This document shows positions 10,893-22,113 of a DNA stretch of 64,000 nt, one piece after another; within the stretch, counting starts at the first letter, position 1, and every line of letters starts with the position of its first letter. Source of the DNA: Streptomyces actinomycinicus (lineage in GTDB: Bacteria > Actinomycetota > Actinomycetes > Streptomycetales > Streptomycetaceae); contig NZ_JAERRK010000002.1 in assembly GCF_016741775.1 (NCBI RefSeq), positions 496,001 to 560,000 of the forward strand, read 5' to 3'. The position numbers were made by a program, and so were the translations under genes. The notes under the pieces are model-generated. The model saw only the letters and a program-made list of their open reading frames with translations, was not told where the DNA came from and made no database searches.

Positions 10893-11210
10893 GACAGCCT
10901 CGCAGTTATCCACAGGCTGACCCCGCCGGAAGGCGGCTGGACCGGCGACGACCTGGACCGCCTCCCGAATCTTCCTCCGCACCCGGAATTGATCGACGGG
11001 ATCCTGGTCTTCGCGAGTCCGCAGACGATGTTTCGCGTGCGTGCTGTGAGCTTCTTCGAGTGGGGCTCCAGTCGCTGGCGCCGGAGGAATACGACGACCG
11101 GCACCTTCACCGGCACCGGCATCTACCGCGACCGGATGAAGCTGGACGTCCCGTTTCCGCTGGACCTCGACCTCACGCAGATCAAGCCACGCCGCGACAG
11201 GTATCAGTGA
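10893..11210 (+). pseudogene. Degraded Uma2-family (DUF820) nuclease gene
   Basis: The first piece (10893-11030) encodes [16 protein letters not shown] and [16 protein letters not shown], a typical Uma2 N-terminus. A second piece in the next frame reads [16 protein letters not shown]. The last piece returns to the first frame with [20 protein letters not shown], a typical Uma2 C-terminus, ending in TGA at 11208. About 80-100 central residues, including the PD-(D/E)xK-like catalytic part, are missing, and no start codon is in place. The remnant lies between the recQ promoter and the nuo terminator. Uma2 paralogues are abundant in Streptomyces, so this is a decayed copy. Confidence 0.75.
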
Positions 11211-11225
11211 GCCATGGAGAACACA

Positions 11226-11267
11226 CCGCTGCCCGGCACCCTTCCGAACGCGGGTGCCGGGCAGCGG
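11226..11267 (-). terminator. Terminator hairpin at the end of the nuo operon
   Basis: A perfect 16-bp stem pairs 11226-11241 (CCGCTGCCCGGCACCC) with 11252-11267 around a 10-base loop, 18 bp beyond the nuoN stop. There is no strong U tract, as is usual in Streptomyces. It would also stop reading from the Uma2 remnant on the other strand. Confidence 0.8.
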
Positions 11268-11284
11268 CATGAGGACGGTGACCG

Positions 11285-12934
11285 TCAGCGCACGAAAACG
11301 CCCGCCTGTCCGGCCAGGTCCAGGAAGTACTGCGGTGCCACACCGAGGACCAGCGTCACCGCGACACCCATGCCGATCGCGATCATGGTCAGCGGGGACG
11401 GGACGGCGACGGTCGGGCCTTCCGGCTTCGGCTCGCTGAAGAACATCAGCACGATCACGCGGATGTAGAAGAACGCCGCGATCGCCGAGGAGATCACACC
11501 GACCACGACCAGCGGGACCGCGCCGCCGTCCGCCGCCGCCTTGAAGACGGCGAACTTTCCGGCGAAGCCGGAGGTCAGCGGGATGCCCGCGAATGCCAGC
11601 AGGAAGATCGCGAAGACCGCCGCCACCAGGGGCGAGCGGCGGCCGAGTCCGGCCCACTTGGACAGGTGGGTCGCCTCGCCGCCCGCGTCCCGTACCAGCG
11701 TGACCACGGCGAACGCGCCGATCGTCACGAAGGAGTAGCCCGCCAGGTAGAAGAGGACGGAGGACACGCCGTCCTTCGACGTGGCGATGACACCCGCGAG
11801 GATGAATCCCGCGTGCGCGATGGACGAGTAGGCCAGCAGCCGCTTGATGTCGGTCTGTGTGATGGCGACGATCGCACCGCCCAGCATGGTGATGATCGCG
11901 ACGGCCCACATGACCGGCCGCCAGTCCCAGCGCAGCCCGGGCAGGACGACGTACAGCAGGCGCAGCAGCGCGCCGAACGCGGCCACCTTGGTCGCCGCCG
12001 CCATGAAGCCGGTCACGGGGGTGGGCGCGCCTTGGTAGACGTCGGGCGTCCACATGTGGAACGGGACCGCGCCCACCTTGAACAGCAGGCCCATGACGAG
12101 CATGGCGCCGCCGATCAGGAGCAGTGCGTCGTTGCCCATGGTGTTGGCGAGGGCGGGGTCGACGTCGGTGACGGTGCCGTCGACGACCTGCGCGATGCGG
12201 GCGTAGGACACCGAGCCCGCGTAGCCGTAGAGCAGCGCGATGCCGAACAGGGTGAACGCGGAGGCGAACGCACCGAGCAGGAAGTACTTGACGGCGGCTT
12301 CCTGTGACATCAGCCGCTTGCGGCGGGCGAGCGCGCACAACAGGTACAGGGGGAGGGAGAAGACCTCCAGGGCCACGAACAGGGTCAGCAGGTCGTTGGC
12401 CGACGGGAAGATCAGCATGCCGCCGATCGCGAAGAGGAGAAGCGGGAAGACCTCCGTGGTGGTGAAGCCGGCCTTCACCGCGGCCTGTTCGGAGTCGCTG
12501 CCCGGTACGGCGGCGGCCTGCGCGGCGAAGGAGTCGACGCGGTTGCCGTGCGCGGCCGGGTCCAGGCGCCGCTCGGCGAAGGTGAACAGGCCGACCAGGC
12601 CGGCCAGCACGATCGTGCCCTGCAGGAAGAGGGACGGGCCGTCGACCGCGATGGCTCCCATGGCGGCGACGTGCGCCTTCGTGGTGCCGTAGCCGCCGGC
12701 CGCGAGTGCGACGACCGCGGCGAACGCGGCACAGAGTGCGACGACGGAGACGAACACCTGCGCGTAGTACCGGGACTTGCGCGGCACGAACGCCTCGATG
12801 AGCACCCCGACCAGCGCTGCGCCGACAACGATCAGGGTCGGCGACAATTGTCCGTATTCGATCTTCGGCGCGTCGATCTTCGAGATCGGTTCGGCCGCGG
12901 TTGTCCACAGGCTGTGGACGGCTGCTGCGCTCAC
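11285..12934 (-). CDS. nuoN: NADH-quinone oxidoreductase subunit N
   Basis: The 549-residue antiporter-like membrane subunit of complex I has about 14 hydrophobic segments. The family core includes [54 protein letters not shown] and [15 protein letters not shown] with the conserved proton-channel lysines. It contributes one proton-pumping unit of the membrane arm. The GTG start at 12934 overlaps the nuoM stop as GTGA. It is the last gene of the operon, followed by the 11226 hairpin. The first codons contain a 17-bp palindrome with two DnaA-box-like halves. Confidence 0.95.
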   Translation of the reverse strand: MSAAAVHSLWTTAAEPISKIDAPKIEYGQLSPTLIVVGAALVGVLIEAFVPRKSRYYAQVFVSVVALCAAFAAVVALAAGGYGTTKAHVAAMGAIAVDGPSLFLQGTIVLAGLVGLFTFAERRLDPAAHGNRVDSFAAQAAAVPGSDSEQAAVKAGFTTTEVFPLLLFAIGGMLIFPSANDLLTLFVALEVFSLPLYLLCALARRKRLMSQEAAVKYFLLGAFASAFTLFGIALLYGYAGSVSYARIAQVVDGTVTDVDPALANTMGNDALLLIGGAMLVMGLLFKVGAVPFHMWTPDVYQGAPTPVTGFMAAATKVAAFGALLRLLYVVLPGLRWDWRPVMWAVAIITMLGGAIVAITQTDIKRLLAYSSIAHAGFILAGVIATSKDGVSSVLFYLAGYSFVTIGAFAVVTLVRDAGGEATHLSKWAGLGRRSPLVAAVFAIFLLAFAGIPLTSGFAGKFAVFKAAADGGAVPLVVVGVISSAIAAFFYIRVIVLMFFSEPKPEGPTVAVPSPLTMIAIGMGVAVTLVLGVAPQYFLDLAGQAGVFVR

Positions 12935-14502
12935 TTGGCCGCCTCCACCTCGGGCTTGGGGTCGCTCTTGTGTACGTCGGACATCGTCTGTTTGACCGCC
13001 GGGTTGACGATGTCCGTGACCGGCTTCGGGTAGACGCCCAGGAAGATCAGCAACACGATCAGCGGGGCGACGACGACCAGCTCGCGCGCGCGGAGGTCGG
13101 GCATCGCCGACACCTCGGGCTTCACCGGGCCCGTCATCGTCCGCTGGTAGAGGACGAGGACGTAGAGCGCGGCGAGGACGATGCCGAAGGTGGCGATGAC
13201 GCCGATCGCCGGGTAGCGCGTGAAGGTGCCGACCAGGACCAGGAACTCGCTGACGAACGGCGCGAGGCCGGGCAGGGAGAGGGTGGCGAGGCCGCCGATC
13301 AGGAAGGTGCCGGCGAGCACCGGGGCGACCTTCTGCACACCGCCGTAGTCGCCGATGAGCCGGGAACCGCGCCGGGAGATCAGGAAACCGGCGACCAGCA
13401 TCAGCGCGGCCGTGGAGATGCCGTGGTTGACCATGTAGAGCGTGGCGCCGGACTGGCCCTGGCTGGTCATCGCGAAGATGCCCATGATGATGAAGCCGAA
13501 GTGCGAGATCGACGCGTACGCCACCAGGCGCTTGATGTCCCGCTGGCCGACGGCGAGCAGCGCACCGTAGACGATGCTGATCAGGGCCAGGACGAGGATC
13601 ACGGGCGTCGCCCACTTGCTGGCCTCCGGGAAGAGCTGGAGGCAGAAGCGGAGCATCGCGAACGTGCCCACCTTGTCGACGACCGCGGTGATCAGAACGG
13701 CGACCGGGGCGGTGGACTCCTGCATGGCATTGGGCAGCCAGGTGTGCAGCGGCCACAGCGGCGCCTTCACCGCGAAGGCGAAGAAGAAGCCGAGGAACAG
13801 CCAGCGTTCGGTGCTGGTGGCCATGTGCAGTGAGCCGTTGGTGCGGGCCTGCGCGATCTCCTGGAGGCTGAAGTTCCCGGCCACCACGTAGAGGCCGATC
13901 ACCGCGGCCAGCATGATCAGGCCGCCGACCAGGTTGTAGAGCAGGAACTTCACCGCTGCGTACGACCGCTGCGTGGCGGCCGCCTCTTCACCGTGCTCGT
14001 GGGCACGGTCCCCGAAGCCGCCGATGAGGAAGTACATCGGGATGAGCATGGCTTCGAAGAAGATGTAGAAGAGGAAGACGTCGGTGGCCTCGAAGGAGAT
14101 GACCACCATCGCCTCGACCGCCAGGATCAGTGCGAAGAACCCCTGGGTGGGGCGCCAGCGGCGGCTGCCGGTCTCGAGCGGGTCGGCGTCGTGCCAGCCG
14201 GCGAGGATGATGAAGGGGATCAGTACGGCGGTCAGCGCGATCAGTGCCACCGCGATGCCGTCGACGCCCAGCTCGTACCTGACCCCGAAGTCCTTGATCC
14301 AGGCGTGGGATTCGGTGAGCTGGTAGCGGGTGCCGTCCGGGTCGAAGCGGACCAGGACGGTGATCGCCAGGGCGAGTGTGGCGAGCGAGACGAGCAGCGC
14401 CAGCCATTTGGCGGCGCTGCGCCGCGCGGCCGGGACGGCGGCCGTGGCGACGGCCCCGATGGCCGGGAGCGCCGCCGTCGCTGTCAGCAGAGGAAAGGAC
14501 AT
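12931..14502 (-). CDS. nuoM: NADH-quinone oxidoreductase subunit M
   Basis: The 523-residue antiporter-like subunit has the signature [16 protein letters not shown], the lysine-bearing [17 protein letters not shown] and the [15 protein letters not shown] segment. It pumps protons in the distal membrane arm of complex I. The ATG at 14502 follows an AAAGGA-like stretch and lies 5 bp past the nuoL stop. The stop overlaps nuoN. The shorter start was chosen because the upstream open frame is a shadow of nuoL. Confidence 0.95.
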   Translation of the reverse strand: MSFPLLTATAALPAIGAVATAAVPAARRSAAKWLALLVSLATLALAITVLVRFDPDGTRYQLTESHAWIKDFGVRYELGVDGIAVALIALTAVLIPFIILAGWHDADPLETGSRRWRPTQGFFALILAVEAMVVISFEATDVFLFYIFFEAMLIPMYFLIGGFGDRAHEHGEEAAATQRSYAAVKFLLYNLVGGLIMLAAVIGLYVVAGNFSLQEIAQARTNGSLHMATSTERWLFLGFFFAFAVKAPLWPLHTWLPNAMQESTAPVAVLITAVVDKVGTFAMLRFCLQLFPEASKWATPVILVLALISIVYGALLAVGQRDIKRLVAYASISHFGFIIMGIFAMTSQGQSGATLYMVNHGISTAALMLVAGFLISRRGSRLIGDYGGVQKVAPVLAGTFLIGGLATLSLPGLAPFVSEFLVLVGTFTRYPAIGVIATFGIVLAALYVLVLYQRTMTGPVKPEVSAMPDLRARELVVVAPLIVLLIFLGVYPKPVTDIVNPAVKQTMSDVHKSDPKPEVEAAK

Positions 14503-14507
14503 CGGTA

Positions 14508-16454
14508 TCAGACCGCCCTCATCAGGAGGGTTGCGGCGACCAGGAGTGCCGCACCGCCGAACATCGAGACCGCATAGGAGCGGGCGAAGCCGTTCTGGAG
14601 TCGGCGCAGGCGTCCGGACAGGCCGCCGAAGCCGGCCGCCGTGCCGTTGACGACGCCGTCGACCAGGGTGTGGTCGACGTACACCAGGGAGCGTGTGAGG
14701 TGTTCGCCGCCGCGGACCAGGACCACGTGGTTGAAGTCGTCCTGGAGCAGGTCGCGGCGGGCCGCGCGGGTGAGCAGCGAGCCGCGCGGGGCGACGACCG
14801 GGACGGGTTTGCGGCCGTACTGGGCCCAGGCGATGGCGACGCCGATGACCAGGCAGACCATCGTCGCGCCGGTGACCGCCGCCGCGCTGAGCGGGGAGTC
14901 GCCCTCGCTGTGGCCCGTGACCGGCTCCAGCCAGTGCAGGAAGCGGTCGCCGATGCTGAAGAACGCCCCGCCGAAGACGGAGCCGACGGCCAGCACGATC
15001 ATGGGGATCGTCATGACCTTCGGGGACTCGTGCGGGTGCGGTTCCGCGTGCTCGCCGCGGTGCTCGGCCGCGGGTTCCGCGCTGGGGGCCTGTGGGGAGC
15101 GCGTGGGCTGGTTCCTCCAACGCTCCTCTCCGAAGAAGGTCATCAGCATCACGCGCGTCATGTAGAAGGCGGTGATGGCCGCGCCGAGCAGGGCCGCGCC
15201 GCCGAGGATCCAGCCCTCGGTGCCGCCCTTGGCGAACGCCGCCTCGATGATCTTGTCCTTCGAGAAGAAGCCGGACAGGCCCGGGAAGCCGATGATGGCG
15301 AGGTAGCCGAGGCCGAAGGTGATGAAGGTGACCGGCATGTACTTGCGCAGGCCGCCGTAGCGGCGCATGTCGACCTCGTCGTTCATGCCGTGCATGACGG
15401 AACCCGCGCCGAGGAACAGTCCGGCCTTGAAGAAGCCGTGCGTCACCAGGTGCATGATCGCGAAGACGTAGCCGATGGGGCCGAGGCCCGCGGCCAGCAC
15501 CATGTAGCCGATCTGCGACATGGTCGAGCCGGCCAGTGCCTTCTTGATGTCGTCCTTGGCGCAACCGACGATCGCACCGAAGAGGAGCGTGACCGCACCG
15601 ACGACCGTGACGGCCAGTTGGGCGTCGGGGGCGGCGTTGAAGACGGCGCCGGAGCGGACGATCAGGTAGACGCCCGCGGTCACCATCGTCGCCGCGTGGA
15701 TCAGGGCCGAGACCGGGGTCGGGCCTTCCATGGCGTCCCCGAGCCAGGACTGCAGCGGCACCTGGGCGGACTTGCCGCAGGCGGCGAGCAGCAGCATCAG
15801 GCCGATCGCGGTGAGCTTGCCCTCGGAGGTGTCACCGGTGTGGCTGAGCACGGGTCCGAAGGCGAAGCTGCCGAAGGTGGTGAACATCAGCATGATCGCG
15901 ATCGACAGGCCCATGTCGCCGACGCGGTTGACCAGGAAGGCCTTCTTGGCGGCCGTGGCGGCGCTGGGCTTGTGCTGCCAGAAGCCGATGAGCAGGTACG
16001 AGGCGAGACCGACGCCCTCCCAGCCGACGTACAGCAGCAGGTAGTTGTCGGCGAGGACGAGCAGCAGCATCGCCGCGAGGAACAGGTTCAGGTAGCCGAA
16101 GAAGCGGCGACGCCGCTCGTCGTGCTCCATGTACCCGACCGAGTACAGGTGGATGAGTGAGCCGACGCCCGTGATGAGCAGGACGAACGTCATCGACAGC
16201 TGGTCGAGGCGGAAGGTGACGTCCGCCTGGAAGCTGCCGACCGAGATCCACGTCCACAGGTGCTGGGTCAGCGTGCGGTGTTCGGCGTCCTTGCCGAGCA
16301 GGTCGGCGAAGAGGATCAGGCCGAACACGAAGGAAGTGGCCGACAGGAGCGTGCCGACCCAGTGGCCGACGCGGTCGAGCCGCCGGCCGCCGAGCAGGAG
16401 GACGGCCGCTCCGAGCAGGGGCGCCGCGATGAGCGGCGCGATCAGGTTCTCCAC
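14508..16454 (-). CDS. nuoL: NADH-quinone oxidoreductase subunit L
   Basis: The 648-residue protein is the largest antiporter-like subunit. Key segments are [63 protein letters not shown] and a long C-terminal region carrying the lateral amphipathic helix. A His/Glu-rich loop ([16 protein letters not shown], about residues 465-480) interrupts the C-terminal part. The gene starts 15 bp after nuoK. It forms the outermost proton channel and the arm that braces the membrane domain. Confidence 0.95.
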   Translation of the reverse strand: MENLIAPLIAAPLLGAAVLLLGGRRLDRVGHWVGTLLSATSFVFGLILFADLLGKDAEHRTLTQHLWTWISVGSFQADVTFRLDQLSMTFVLLITGVGSLIHLYSVGYMEHDERRRRFFGYLNLFLAAMLLLVLADNYLLLYVGWEGVGLASYLLIGFWQHKPSAATAAKKAFLVNRVGDMGLSIAIMLMFTTFGSFAFGPVLSHTGDTSEGKLTAIGLMLLLAACGKSAQVPLQSWLGDAMEGPTPVSALIHAATMVTAGVYLIVRSGAVFNAAPDAQLAVTVVGAVTLLFGAIVGCAKDDIKKALAGSTMSQIGYMVLAAGLGPIGYVFAIMHLVTHGFFKAGLFLGAGSVMHGMNDEVDMRRYGGLRKYMPVTFITFGLGYLAIIGFPGLSGFFSKDKIIEAAFAKGGTEGWILGGAALLGAAITAFYMTRVMLMTFFGEERWRNQPTRSPQAPSAEPAAEHRGEHAEPHPHESPKVMTIPMIVLAVGSVFGGAFFSIGDRFLHWLEPVTGHSEGDSPLSAAAVTGATMVCLVIGVAIAWAQYGRKPVPVVAPRGSLLTRAARRDLLQDDFNHVVLVRGGEHLTRSLVYVDHTLVDGVVNGTAAGFGGLSGRLRRLQNGFARSYAVSMFGGAALLVAATLLMRAV

Positions 16455-16469
16455 GATTCTTCCGACCCC

Positions 16470-16769
16470 TTACAGCTTCATCAGGCTGGCGTCGTCGACC
16501 GAGGCCGAGTGGCGGGTACGGAACAGCGACACGATGATCGCGAGGCCCACCACGACCTCTGCGGCGGCGACGACCATCGTGAAGAAGGCGATGATCTGGC
16601 CGTCGAGATTGCCGTGCATCCGGGAGAAGGCGACGAACGCGAGGTTGCAGGCGTTCAGCATCAGCTCGATACACATGAAGACCACGATGGCGTTGCGCCG
16701 GATGAGTACGCCGGTCGCGCCGATGGTGAACAGCAAGGCGGCGAGGTAGAGGTAGTTGACCGGGTTCAC
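16470..16769 (-). CDS. nuoK: NADH-quinone oxidoreductase subunit K
   Basis: The 99-residue protein has three transmembrane segments, with two conserved membrane glutamates in [15 protein letters not shown] and [13 protein letters not shown]. It links the quinone-site helices to the antiporter-like subunits. The GTG start at 16769 overlaps the nuoJ stop as GTGA, and the length fits the family exactly. Confidence 0.95.
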   Translation of the reverse strand: MNPVNYLYLAALLFTIGATGVLIRRNAIVVFMCIELMLNACNLAFVAFSRMHGNLDGQIIAFFTMVVAAAEVVVGLAIIVSLFRTRHSASVDDASLMKL

Positions 16770-17608
16770 TTCGACGCCTCCTCGGGCCGCTTGAACGTCT
16801 CCGGTTCGATGGCCGTGCGCTCCAGGCGTTCCTCCGCGCGCTGTTCCAGCGCCCGCAGGTCGTTGAGCGCCTCGGTGGACACGTCGCGGATCTGGCCGCG
16901 CTCGCGCAGCGTCTTGCTGACGGTCAGCTCCGACGGGGTGCCGTCGGGCAGCAGGCCCGCGATGTCCACGGCGTTGTGCCGGGCGTAGACACCGGGGGCG
17001 GGCAGCGGCGGGATGTGCGCGCCCTCGCGGATGCGCTGCTCGGACAGCTCGCGCTGCGTTTTGGCGCGCTCGGTGCGCTCGCGGTGGGTGAGCACCATCG
17101 CGCCGACGGCGGCCGTGATGAGCAGGGCGCCGGTGATTTCGAAGGCGAAGACGTACTTGGTGAAGATGAGGGCCGCGAGGCCCTCCACGTTGCCGTTGGC
17201 GTTGGCCTGGCCGGTGCCGTTGAACTCCTTGAGGGAGGCGTTGCCGATGCCGGCGAGGAGCAGGGCGCCGAAGCCGAGCCCACACAGAAGGGCCAGCCAG
17301 CGCTGGCCCTTGATGGTCTCCTTCAGGGAGTCCGCGGCCGTGACACCGACGAGCATCACCACGAAGAGGAACAGCATCATGATCGCGCCGGTGTAGACGA
17401 CGATCTGCACGATCCCGAGGAAGTAGGCGCCGTTGGCGAGGTAGAACACCGCCAGGACGATCATGGTGCCGGCGAGGCAGAGCGCGCTGTGCACGGCCTT
17501 CTTCATGAAGACGGTGCACAGGGCGCCGATCACCGCGACCGTGCCCAGGACCCAGAACTGGAAGGCCTCACCGGTGGAGGTGGTGTAGGCGGCGAGGTGC
17601 GTCATCAT
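16766..17608 (-). CDS. nuoJ: NADH-quinone oxidoreductase subunit J
   Basis: The 280-residue protein carries five transmembrane segments in its first about 170 residues, including [19 protein letters not shown] with the pi-bulge helix sequence typical of NuoJ. The C-terminal about 100 residues are hydrophilic and charged ([18 protein letters not shown], then a [20 protein letters not shown] stretch). This makes it longer than the E. coli form (~184). The ATG at 17608 overlaps the nuoI stop as ATGA. Confidence 0.93.
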   Translation of the reverse strand: MMTHLAAYTTSTGEAFQFWVLGTVAVIGALCTVFMKKAVHSALCLAGTMIVLAVFYLANGAYFLGIVQIVVYTGAIMMLFLFVVMLVGVTAADSLKETIKGQRWLALLCGLGFGALLLAGIGNASLKEFNGTGQANANGNVEGLAALIFTKYVFAFEITGALLITAAVGAMVLTHRERTERAKTQRELSEQRIREGAHIPPLPAPGVYARHNAVDIAGLLPDGTPSELTVSKTLRERGQIRDVSTEALNDLRALEQRAEERLERTAIEPETFKRPEEASK

Positions 17609-18255
17609 CGGCCGATCACCTTCTCCGAGGCCGGTTCCTCCTCGCCGAAGGTGGACGCGGCCTCCTGCGGCACCTCGCCCCGGGAGACGGCGACCTGCGG
17701 GACCGTGCCGGGCGCGGCCTGGGTCACCAGGCCCCGGTAGTAGTCCTGTTCGTCGGTGCCGGGGAAGATCGCGTGCGGTGTGTCGACCATGCCCTCCTCG
17801 AGACCGGCGAGCAGCTGCTCCTTGGTGTAGATGAGGTTGGCGCGGCTGGAGTCGGCCAGTTCGAACTCGTTGGTCATCGTCAGCGCGCGCGTGGGGCACG
17901 CCTCGATGCACAGCCCGCACAGGATGCAGCGGGCGTAGTTGATCTGGTAGACGCGGCCGTACCGCTCGCCCGGCGAGTAGCGTTCCTCGTCGGTGTTGTC
18001 GGCGCCCTCCACGTAGATGGCGTCGGCGGGGCAGGCCCAGGCGCACAGCTCGCAGCCGACGCACTTCTCCAGGCCGTCCGGATGGCGGTTGAGCTGGTGC
18101 CGTCCGTGGAACCGCGGAGCCGTGGTCTTCTTCTGCTCCGGGTACTGCTCGGTCAGCCGCTTCTTGAACATGGCCTTGAAGGTCACGCCGAAGCCGGCCA
18201 CGGGGTTCTGGAAGCCGGGCGTGCTCTGCCCGGACTCCTGAGGCTCCTCAGCCAT
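17605..18255 (-). CDS. nuoI: NADH-quinone oxidoreductase subunit I (2[4Fe-4S])
   Basis: The 216-residue peripheral-arm subunit has two ferredoxin motifs, [12 protein letters not shown] and [12 protein letters not shown], which bind clusters N6a and N6b and pass electrons toward NuoB. A C-terminal extension of about 45 residues ([12 protein letters not shown] through [11 protein letters not shown]) follows the core. The ATG at 18255 overlaps the nuoH end by 8 bp; upstream in-frame codons lie inside nuoH and are less likely. Confidence 0.95.
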   Translation of the reverse strand: MAEEPQESGQSTPGFQNPVAGFGVTFKAMFKKRLTEQYPEQKKTTAPRFHGRHQLNRHPDGLEKCVGCELCAWACPADAIYVEGADNTDEERYSPGERYGRVYQINYARCILCGLCIEACPTRALTMTNEFELADSSRANLIYTKEQLLAGLEEGMVDTPHAIFPGTDEQDYYRGLVTQAAPGTVPQVAVSRGEVPQEAASTFGEEEPASEKVIGR

Positions 18256-19612
18256 CGGACGCCTCCTTTCCATCCGAAGATCCGTCACTGACAGTGTCCG
18301 GTCCACCACTGACAATCAGCTCCCGGTCGCGGCGCGAGCGGCGCCTCGGCACCGCCGGAAGCTCCTGTCCGGGCAGCGGCGGTACGGGGAATCCGCCTGC
18401 CGTCGCGTCGAAGGCCGCCTGCCCGCCGGCGGGCTCCTCGGCCGTCTTCGCCTTCTCGCGGAACATGTCGGCGATGAAGGAGATCAGCAGCAGGGCGAGG
18501 ACGCCGCCGCCGACGTAGAGGGCGATGTCGGCGAAGTCGTAGTTCTCGTTGCGCAGGGCTCGTACGGTCGCGACGAGCATCAGCCAGGTCACGGAGACCG
18601 GGATGAGGACCTTCCAGCCGAGCTTCATCAGCTGGTCGTAGCGGACGCGGGGCAGCGTGCCGCGCAGCCAGATGAAGAAGAACAACAGCAGCTGGACCTT
18701 GATGACGAACCAGAGCAGCGGCCACCAGCCGTGGTTCGCGCCCTCCCAGAAGGTGCTGATCGGCCAGGGGGCGCGCCAGCCGCCGAGGAACAGGGTGGTC
18801 GAGACGGCCGAGACGGTCACCATGTTGACGTACTCGGCGAGCATGAACATCGCGAACTTGATCGACGAGTACTCGGTGTTGAAGCCGCCTACCAGGTCGC
18901 CCTCGGACTCCGGCATGTCGAAGGGGGCGCGGTTCGTCTCGCCGACCATGGTGACGATGTAGATGATGAAGGAGACCGGCAGGAGCAGGATGTACCAGCG
19001 GTCGTGCTGCTGCTCGACGATCGTAGACGTCGACATCGACCCCGAGTACAGGAACACGGAGGCGAACGCGGCGCCCATGGCGATCTCGTACGAGATCATC
19101 TGCGCGCAGGAGCGCAGGCCGCCCAGCAGCGGGTAGGTGGATCCGGAACTCCAGCCCGCCAGGACGATGCCGTAGATGCCGACGGAGGCGACCGCGAGGA
19201 TGTAGAGCATCGCGATCGGCAGGTCGGTCAGCTGCATCGTGGTGCGGTGGCCGAAGATCGAGATCTCGTTGCCGGCCGGGCCGAAGGGGATCACCGCGAT
19301 CGCCATGAACGCGGGGATGGCCGCGACGATCGGCGCGAGGATGTAGACCACCTTGTCCGCGCGCTTGACGACGAGGTCTTCCTTGAGCATGAGCTTCACG
19401 CCGTCGGCGAGCGACTGGAGCATTCCCCAGGGGCCGTGCCGGTTGGGGCCGATGCGCAGCTGCATCCAGGCGACGACCTTGCGCTCCCAGACGATGGAGA
19501 ACAGCACGGTCACCATCAGGAAGGCGAAGCAGAAGACGGCCTTGACGACCACCAGCCACCACGGGTCGCGGCCGAACAGCGAGAGGTCTTCAGCGGCGAG
19601 GTACGTGGTCAT
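18248..19612 (-). CDS. nuoH: NADH-quinone oxidoreductase subunit H
   Basis: The 454-residue, eight-helix membrane subunit forms the quinone chamber with NuoB and NuoD. It has [20 protein letters not shown], the glutamate-rich loop [21 protein letters not shown] and [17 protein letters not shown]. The last about 70 residues are an extra polar tail not needed for the core. It overlaps nuoG at its start (ATGA) and nuoI at its end. Confidence 0.95.
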   Translation of the reverse strand: MTTYLAAEDLSLFGRDPWWLVVVKAVFCFAFLMVTVLFSIVWERKVVAWMQLRIGPNRHGPWGMLQSLADGVKLMLKEDLVVKRADKVVYILAPIVAAIPAFMAIAVIPFGPAGNEISIFGHRTTMQLTDLPIAMLYILAVASVGIYGIVLAGWSSGSTYPLLGGLRSCAQMISYEIAMGAAFASVFLYSGSMSTSTIVEQQHDRWYILLLPVSFIIYIVTMVGETNRAPFDMPESEGDLVGGFNTEYSSIKFAMFMLAEYVNMVTVSAVSTTLFLGGWRAPWPISTFWEGANHGWWPLLWFVIKVQLLLFFFIWLRGTLPRVRYDQLMKLGWKVLIPVSVTWLMLVATVRALRNENYDFADIALYVGGGVLALLLISFIADMFREKAKTAEEPAGGQAAFDATAGGFPVPPLPGQELPAVPRRRSRRDRELIVSGGPDTVSDGSSDGKEASDG

Positions 19613-22113
19613 GCCTCCACCTCCTTGGGGGTCTCTTCGGCGAGTGCCGCCGGGCCGATGCGGACGAGGGAGCCGGGCCGTGCCCCGGTGTCGGAGGCGA
19701 CGCCGGTACCGACGGAGTTCAGCGGGAGCCAGACCACCCGGTCGGGCATCTCGGTGATCTGGACGGGGAGTCCGACGGAGCCTGCGGGTCCGGTGACGGC
19801 GAGGATTCCGCCGTCCCGGACGCCCACTTCGGCGGCGGTCGCCGCGGACACGCGCGCGCGTGCGGCGTGCCGGGTGCCGGCGAGCGCTTCGTCGCCCTCC
19901 TGGAGGACGCCCTGGTCGAGCAGCAGCCGGTGCCCGGCGAGCACGGCCTCGCCGGCGGCCGGGCGGGGCAGTACGCCCGCCAACTCCGCGGGTGCGCCGG
20001 CCCGCGGGCCGTCCCAGGGGCCGAGCCGGTCGATCTCCGCGCGCGCGGTGCGCAGATCCGGCAGGCCCAGGTGTACGTCCATGGCGTCGGCGAGCATCTG
20101 CAGCACGCGCGTGTCGGTCGGTGCCAGCCGGCGGGTCATCTGGTCGGGCTTGAGCGCGGCCTCGAAGAAGCGGACGCGTCCTTCCCAGTTGAGGAAGGTG
20201 CCCGCCTTCTCGGCGACCGCGGCGACCGGCAGGACGACGTCGGCGTGCTCGGTGACCTCGCTGGGCCGCAGTTCCAGCGAGACCAGGAAGCCGACGTTCT
20301 CCAGTGCCTCGCGCGCGCGTGCCGGTTCGGGGAGGTCGCCGACCTCCACGCCGGCGACCACGAGTGCCGACAGTTCGCCGTTGCCGGCGGCCTCGACGAT
20401 CTGGTTCGTGTCACGGCCGTAGCGGAGCGGGAGTTCGGCGAGGCCCCAGACGGCGGCGACCTCTTCCCGCGCGCGCGGGTCGGTCGCCGGGCGCCCGCCC
20501 GGCAGCAGCGAGGGCAGCGCGCCCGCCTCGACGGCGCCGCGTTCCCCGGCCCGGCGCGGGATCCACACCAGCGCGGCACCGGTCGAGGTGGCGGCGCGCA
20601 GGGCTGCGGTGAGACCGCCCGGGACGCCGGCCAGCCGCTCGCCGACGACGATGACCGCGCCCTCGGCGCGCAGCGCCTCCGCGGCCCGCGTACCGGGGTC
20701 CTCCAGGCCGACGCCGCTCGCGAGGGCGTCCAGCCACTCCGTCTCGGTGCCCGGCGCGGCCGGCAGCAGGATGCCGCCCGCCTTCTCCAGACCCCGGGTG
20801 GCGTGCGTGGCCAGCGCGAACACCTGCTGCTTGTGCTTGCGCCAGGCCTTGCGCAGCCGCAGGAAGACGCCGGGGGCCTCCTCCTCCGACTCGAAGCCGA
20901 CGAGCAGCACGGCGGGTGCCTTCTCCAGGGAGGTGTACGTGACGCCCGTACCGTCGAGGTCACGTCCGCGGCCGGCCACCTGGGCGGCCAGGAAGTCGGC
21001 CTCCTCGCCGCTGTGCACGCGCGCGCGGAAGTCGATGTCGTTGGTGTCGAGGGCCACGCGCGCGAACTTGCTGTACGCGTAGGCGTCCTCGACGGTGAGC
21101 CGGCCGCCGACCAGGACGCCGGCCCGGGAGCGGGCGGCGGTCAGGCCGCGTGCGGCCGCCTCGAGGGCCTCGGGCCAGGAGGCGGGCTCCAGGACTCCGT
21201 CGGCGTTGCGCACCAGGGGTGTGCCGAGTCGGTCCTTCGTCTGTGCGTACCGGAACGCGAAGCGTCCCTTGTCGCAGATCCACTCCTCGTTGACCTCGGG
21301 GTCCTCGGCGGCGAGCCGCCGCATGACCTTGCCGCGCCGGTGGTCGGTGCGGGTGGCGCAGCCGCCCGAGCAGTGCTCGCACACCGACGGCGAGGAGACG
21401 AGGTCGAAGGGACGGGAGCGGAAGCGGTAGGCGGCCGAGGTGAGGGCGCCGACCGGGCAGATCTGGATGGTGTTACCGGAGAAGTACGACTCGAACGGGT
21501 CGCCCTCCCCGGTGCCGACCTGCTGCAGTGCGCCCCGCTCGAGCAGCTCGATCATCGGGTCGCCCGCGACCTGGTTGGAGAAGCGGGTGCAGCGGGCGCA
21601 CAGGACGCACCGCTCGCGGTCGAGGAGCACCTGGGTGGAGATCGGTACGGGCTTCTCGTAGGTGCGCTTCTTGCCGTCGAAGCGGGACTCGGCGTTGCCG
21701 TGCGACATCGCCTGGTTCTGCAGCGGGCACTCGCCGCCCTTGTCGCAGACCGGGCAGTCCAGCGGGTGGTTGATGAGCAGCAGCTCCATCACGCCGTGCT
21801 GGGCTTTCTCTGCGACGGGCGAGGTGAGCTGGGTCTTGACGACCATGCCGTCCGTGCAGGTGATCGTGCAGGACGCCATCGGCTTGCGCTGGCCCTCGAC
21901 CTCGACGATGCACTGGCGGCAGGCACCGGCCGGGTCCAGGAGGGGATGGTCGCAGAACCGCGGGATCTCGATGCCGAGCTGTTCGGCGGCCCGGATGACC
22001 AGGGTGCCCTTGGGCACGCTGATCTCGATGCCGTCGATCGTCAGCGTGACGAGGTCCTCCGGCGGGACCGCCGCCTGCCCCCCTCCGGTGGGGGCGCTGG
22101 TGGTCACGGTCAT
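19609..22113 (-). CDS. nuoG: NADH-quinone oxidoreductase subunit G
   Basis: The 834-residue subunit starts with a 2Fe-2S ferredoxin domain ([15 protein letters not shown]). The His/Cys N5-type region and [22 protein letters not shown] and the molybdopterin-oxidoreductase-like [4Fe-4S] motif [13 protein letters not shown] follow, then a degenerate molybdopterin fold (about 300-834). It extends the electron wire from NuoF to NuoI. The stretch encoded by 20295-20235 (- strand) is duplicated almost perfectly at 32469-32529. Confidence 0.95.
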   Translation of the reverse strand: MTVTTSAPTGGGQAAVPPEDLVTLTIDGIEISVPKGTLVIRAAEQLGIEIPRFCDHPLLDPAGACRQCIVEVEGQRKPMASCTITCTDGMVVKTQLTSPVAEKAQHGVMELLLINHPLDCPVCDKGGECPLQNQAMSHGNAESRFDGKKRTYEKPVPISTQVLLDRERCVLCARCTRFSNQVAGDPMIELLERGALQQVGTGEGDPFESYFSGNTIQICPVGALTSAAYRFRSRPFDLVSSPSVCEHCSGGCATRTDHRRGKVMRRLAAEDPEVNEEWICDKGRFAFRYAQTKDRLGTPLVRNADGVLEPASWPEALEAAARGLTAARSRAGVLVGGRLTVEDAYAYSKFARVALDTNDIDFRARVHSGEEADFLAAQVAGRGRDLDGTGVTYTSLEKAPAVLLVGFESEEEAPGVFLRLRKAWRKHKQQVFALATHATRGLEKAGGILLPAAPGTETEWLDALASGVGLEDPGTRAAEALRAEGAVIVVGERLAGVPGGLTAALRAATSTGAALVWIPRRAGERGAVEAGALPSLLPGGRPATDPRAREEVAAVWGLAELPLRYGRDTNQIVEAAGNGELSALVVAGVEVGDLPEPARAREALENVGFLVSLELRPSEVTEHADVVLPVAAVAEKAGTFLNWEGRVRFFEAALKPDQMTRRLAPTDTRVLQMLADAMDVHLGLPDLRTARAEIDRLGPWDGPRAGAPAELAGVLPRPAAGEAVLAGHRLLLDQGVLQEGDEALAGTRHAARARVSAATAAEVGVRDGGILAVTGPAGSVGLPVQITEMPDRVVWLPLNSVGTGVASDTGARPGSLVRIGPAALAEETPKEVEA

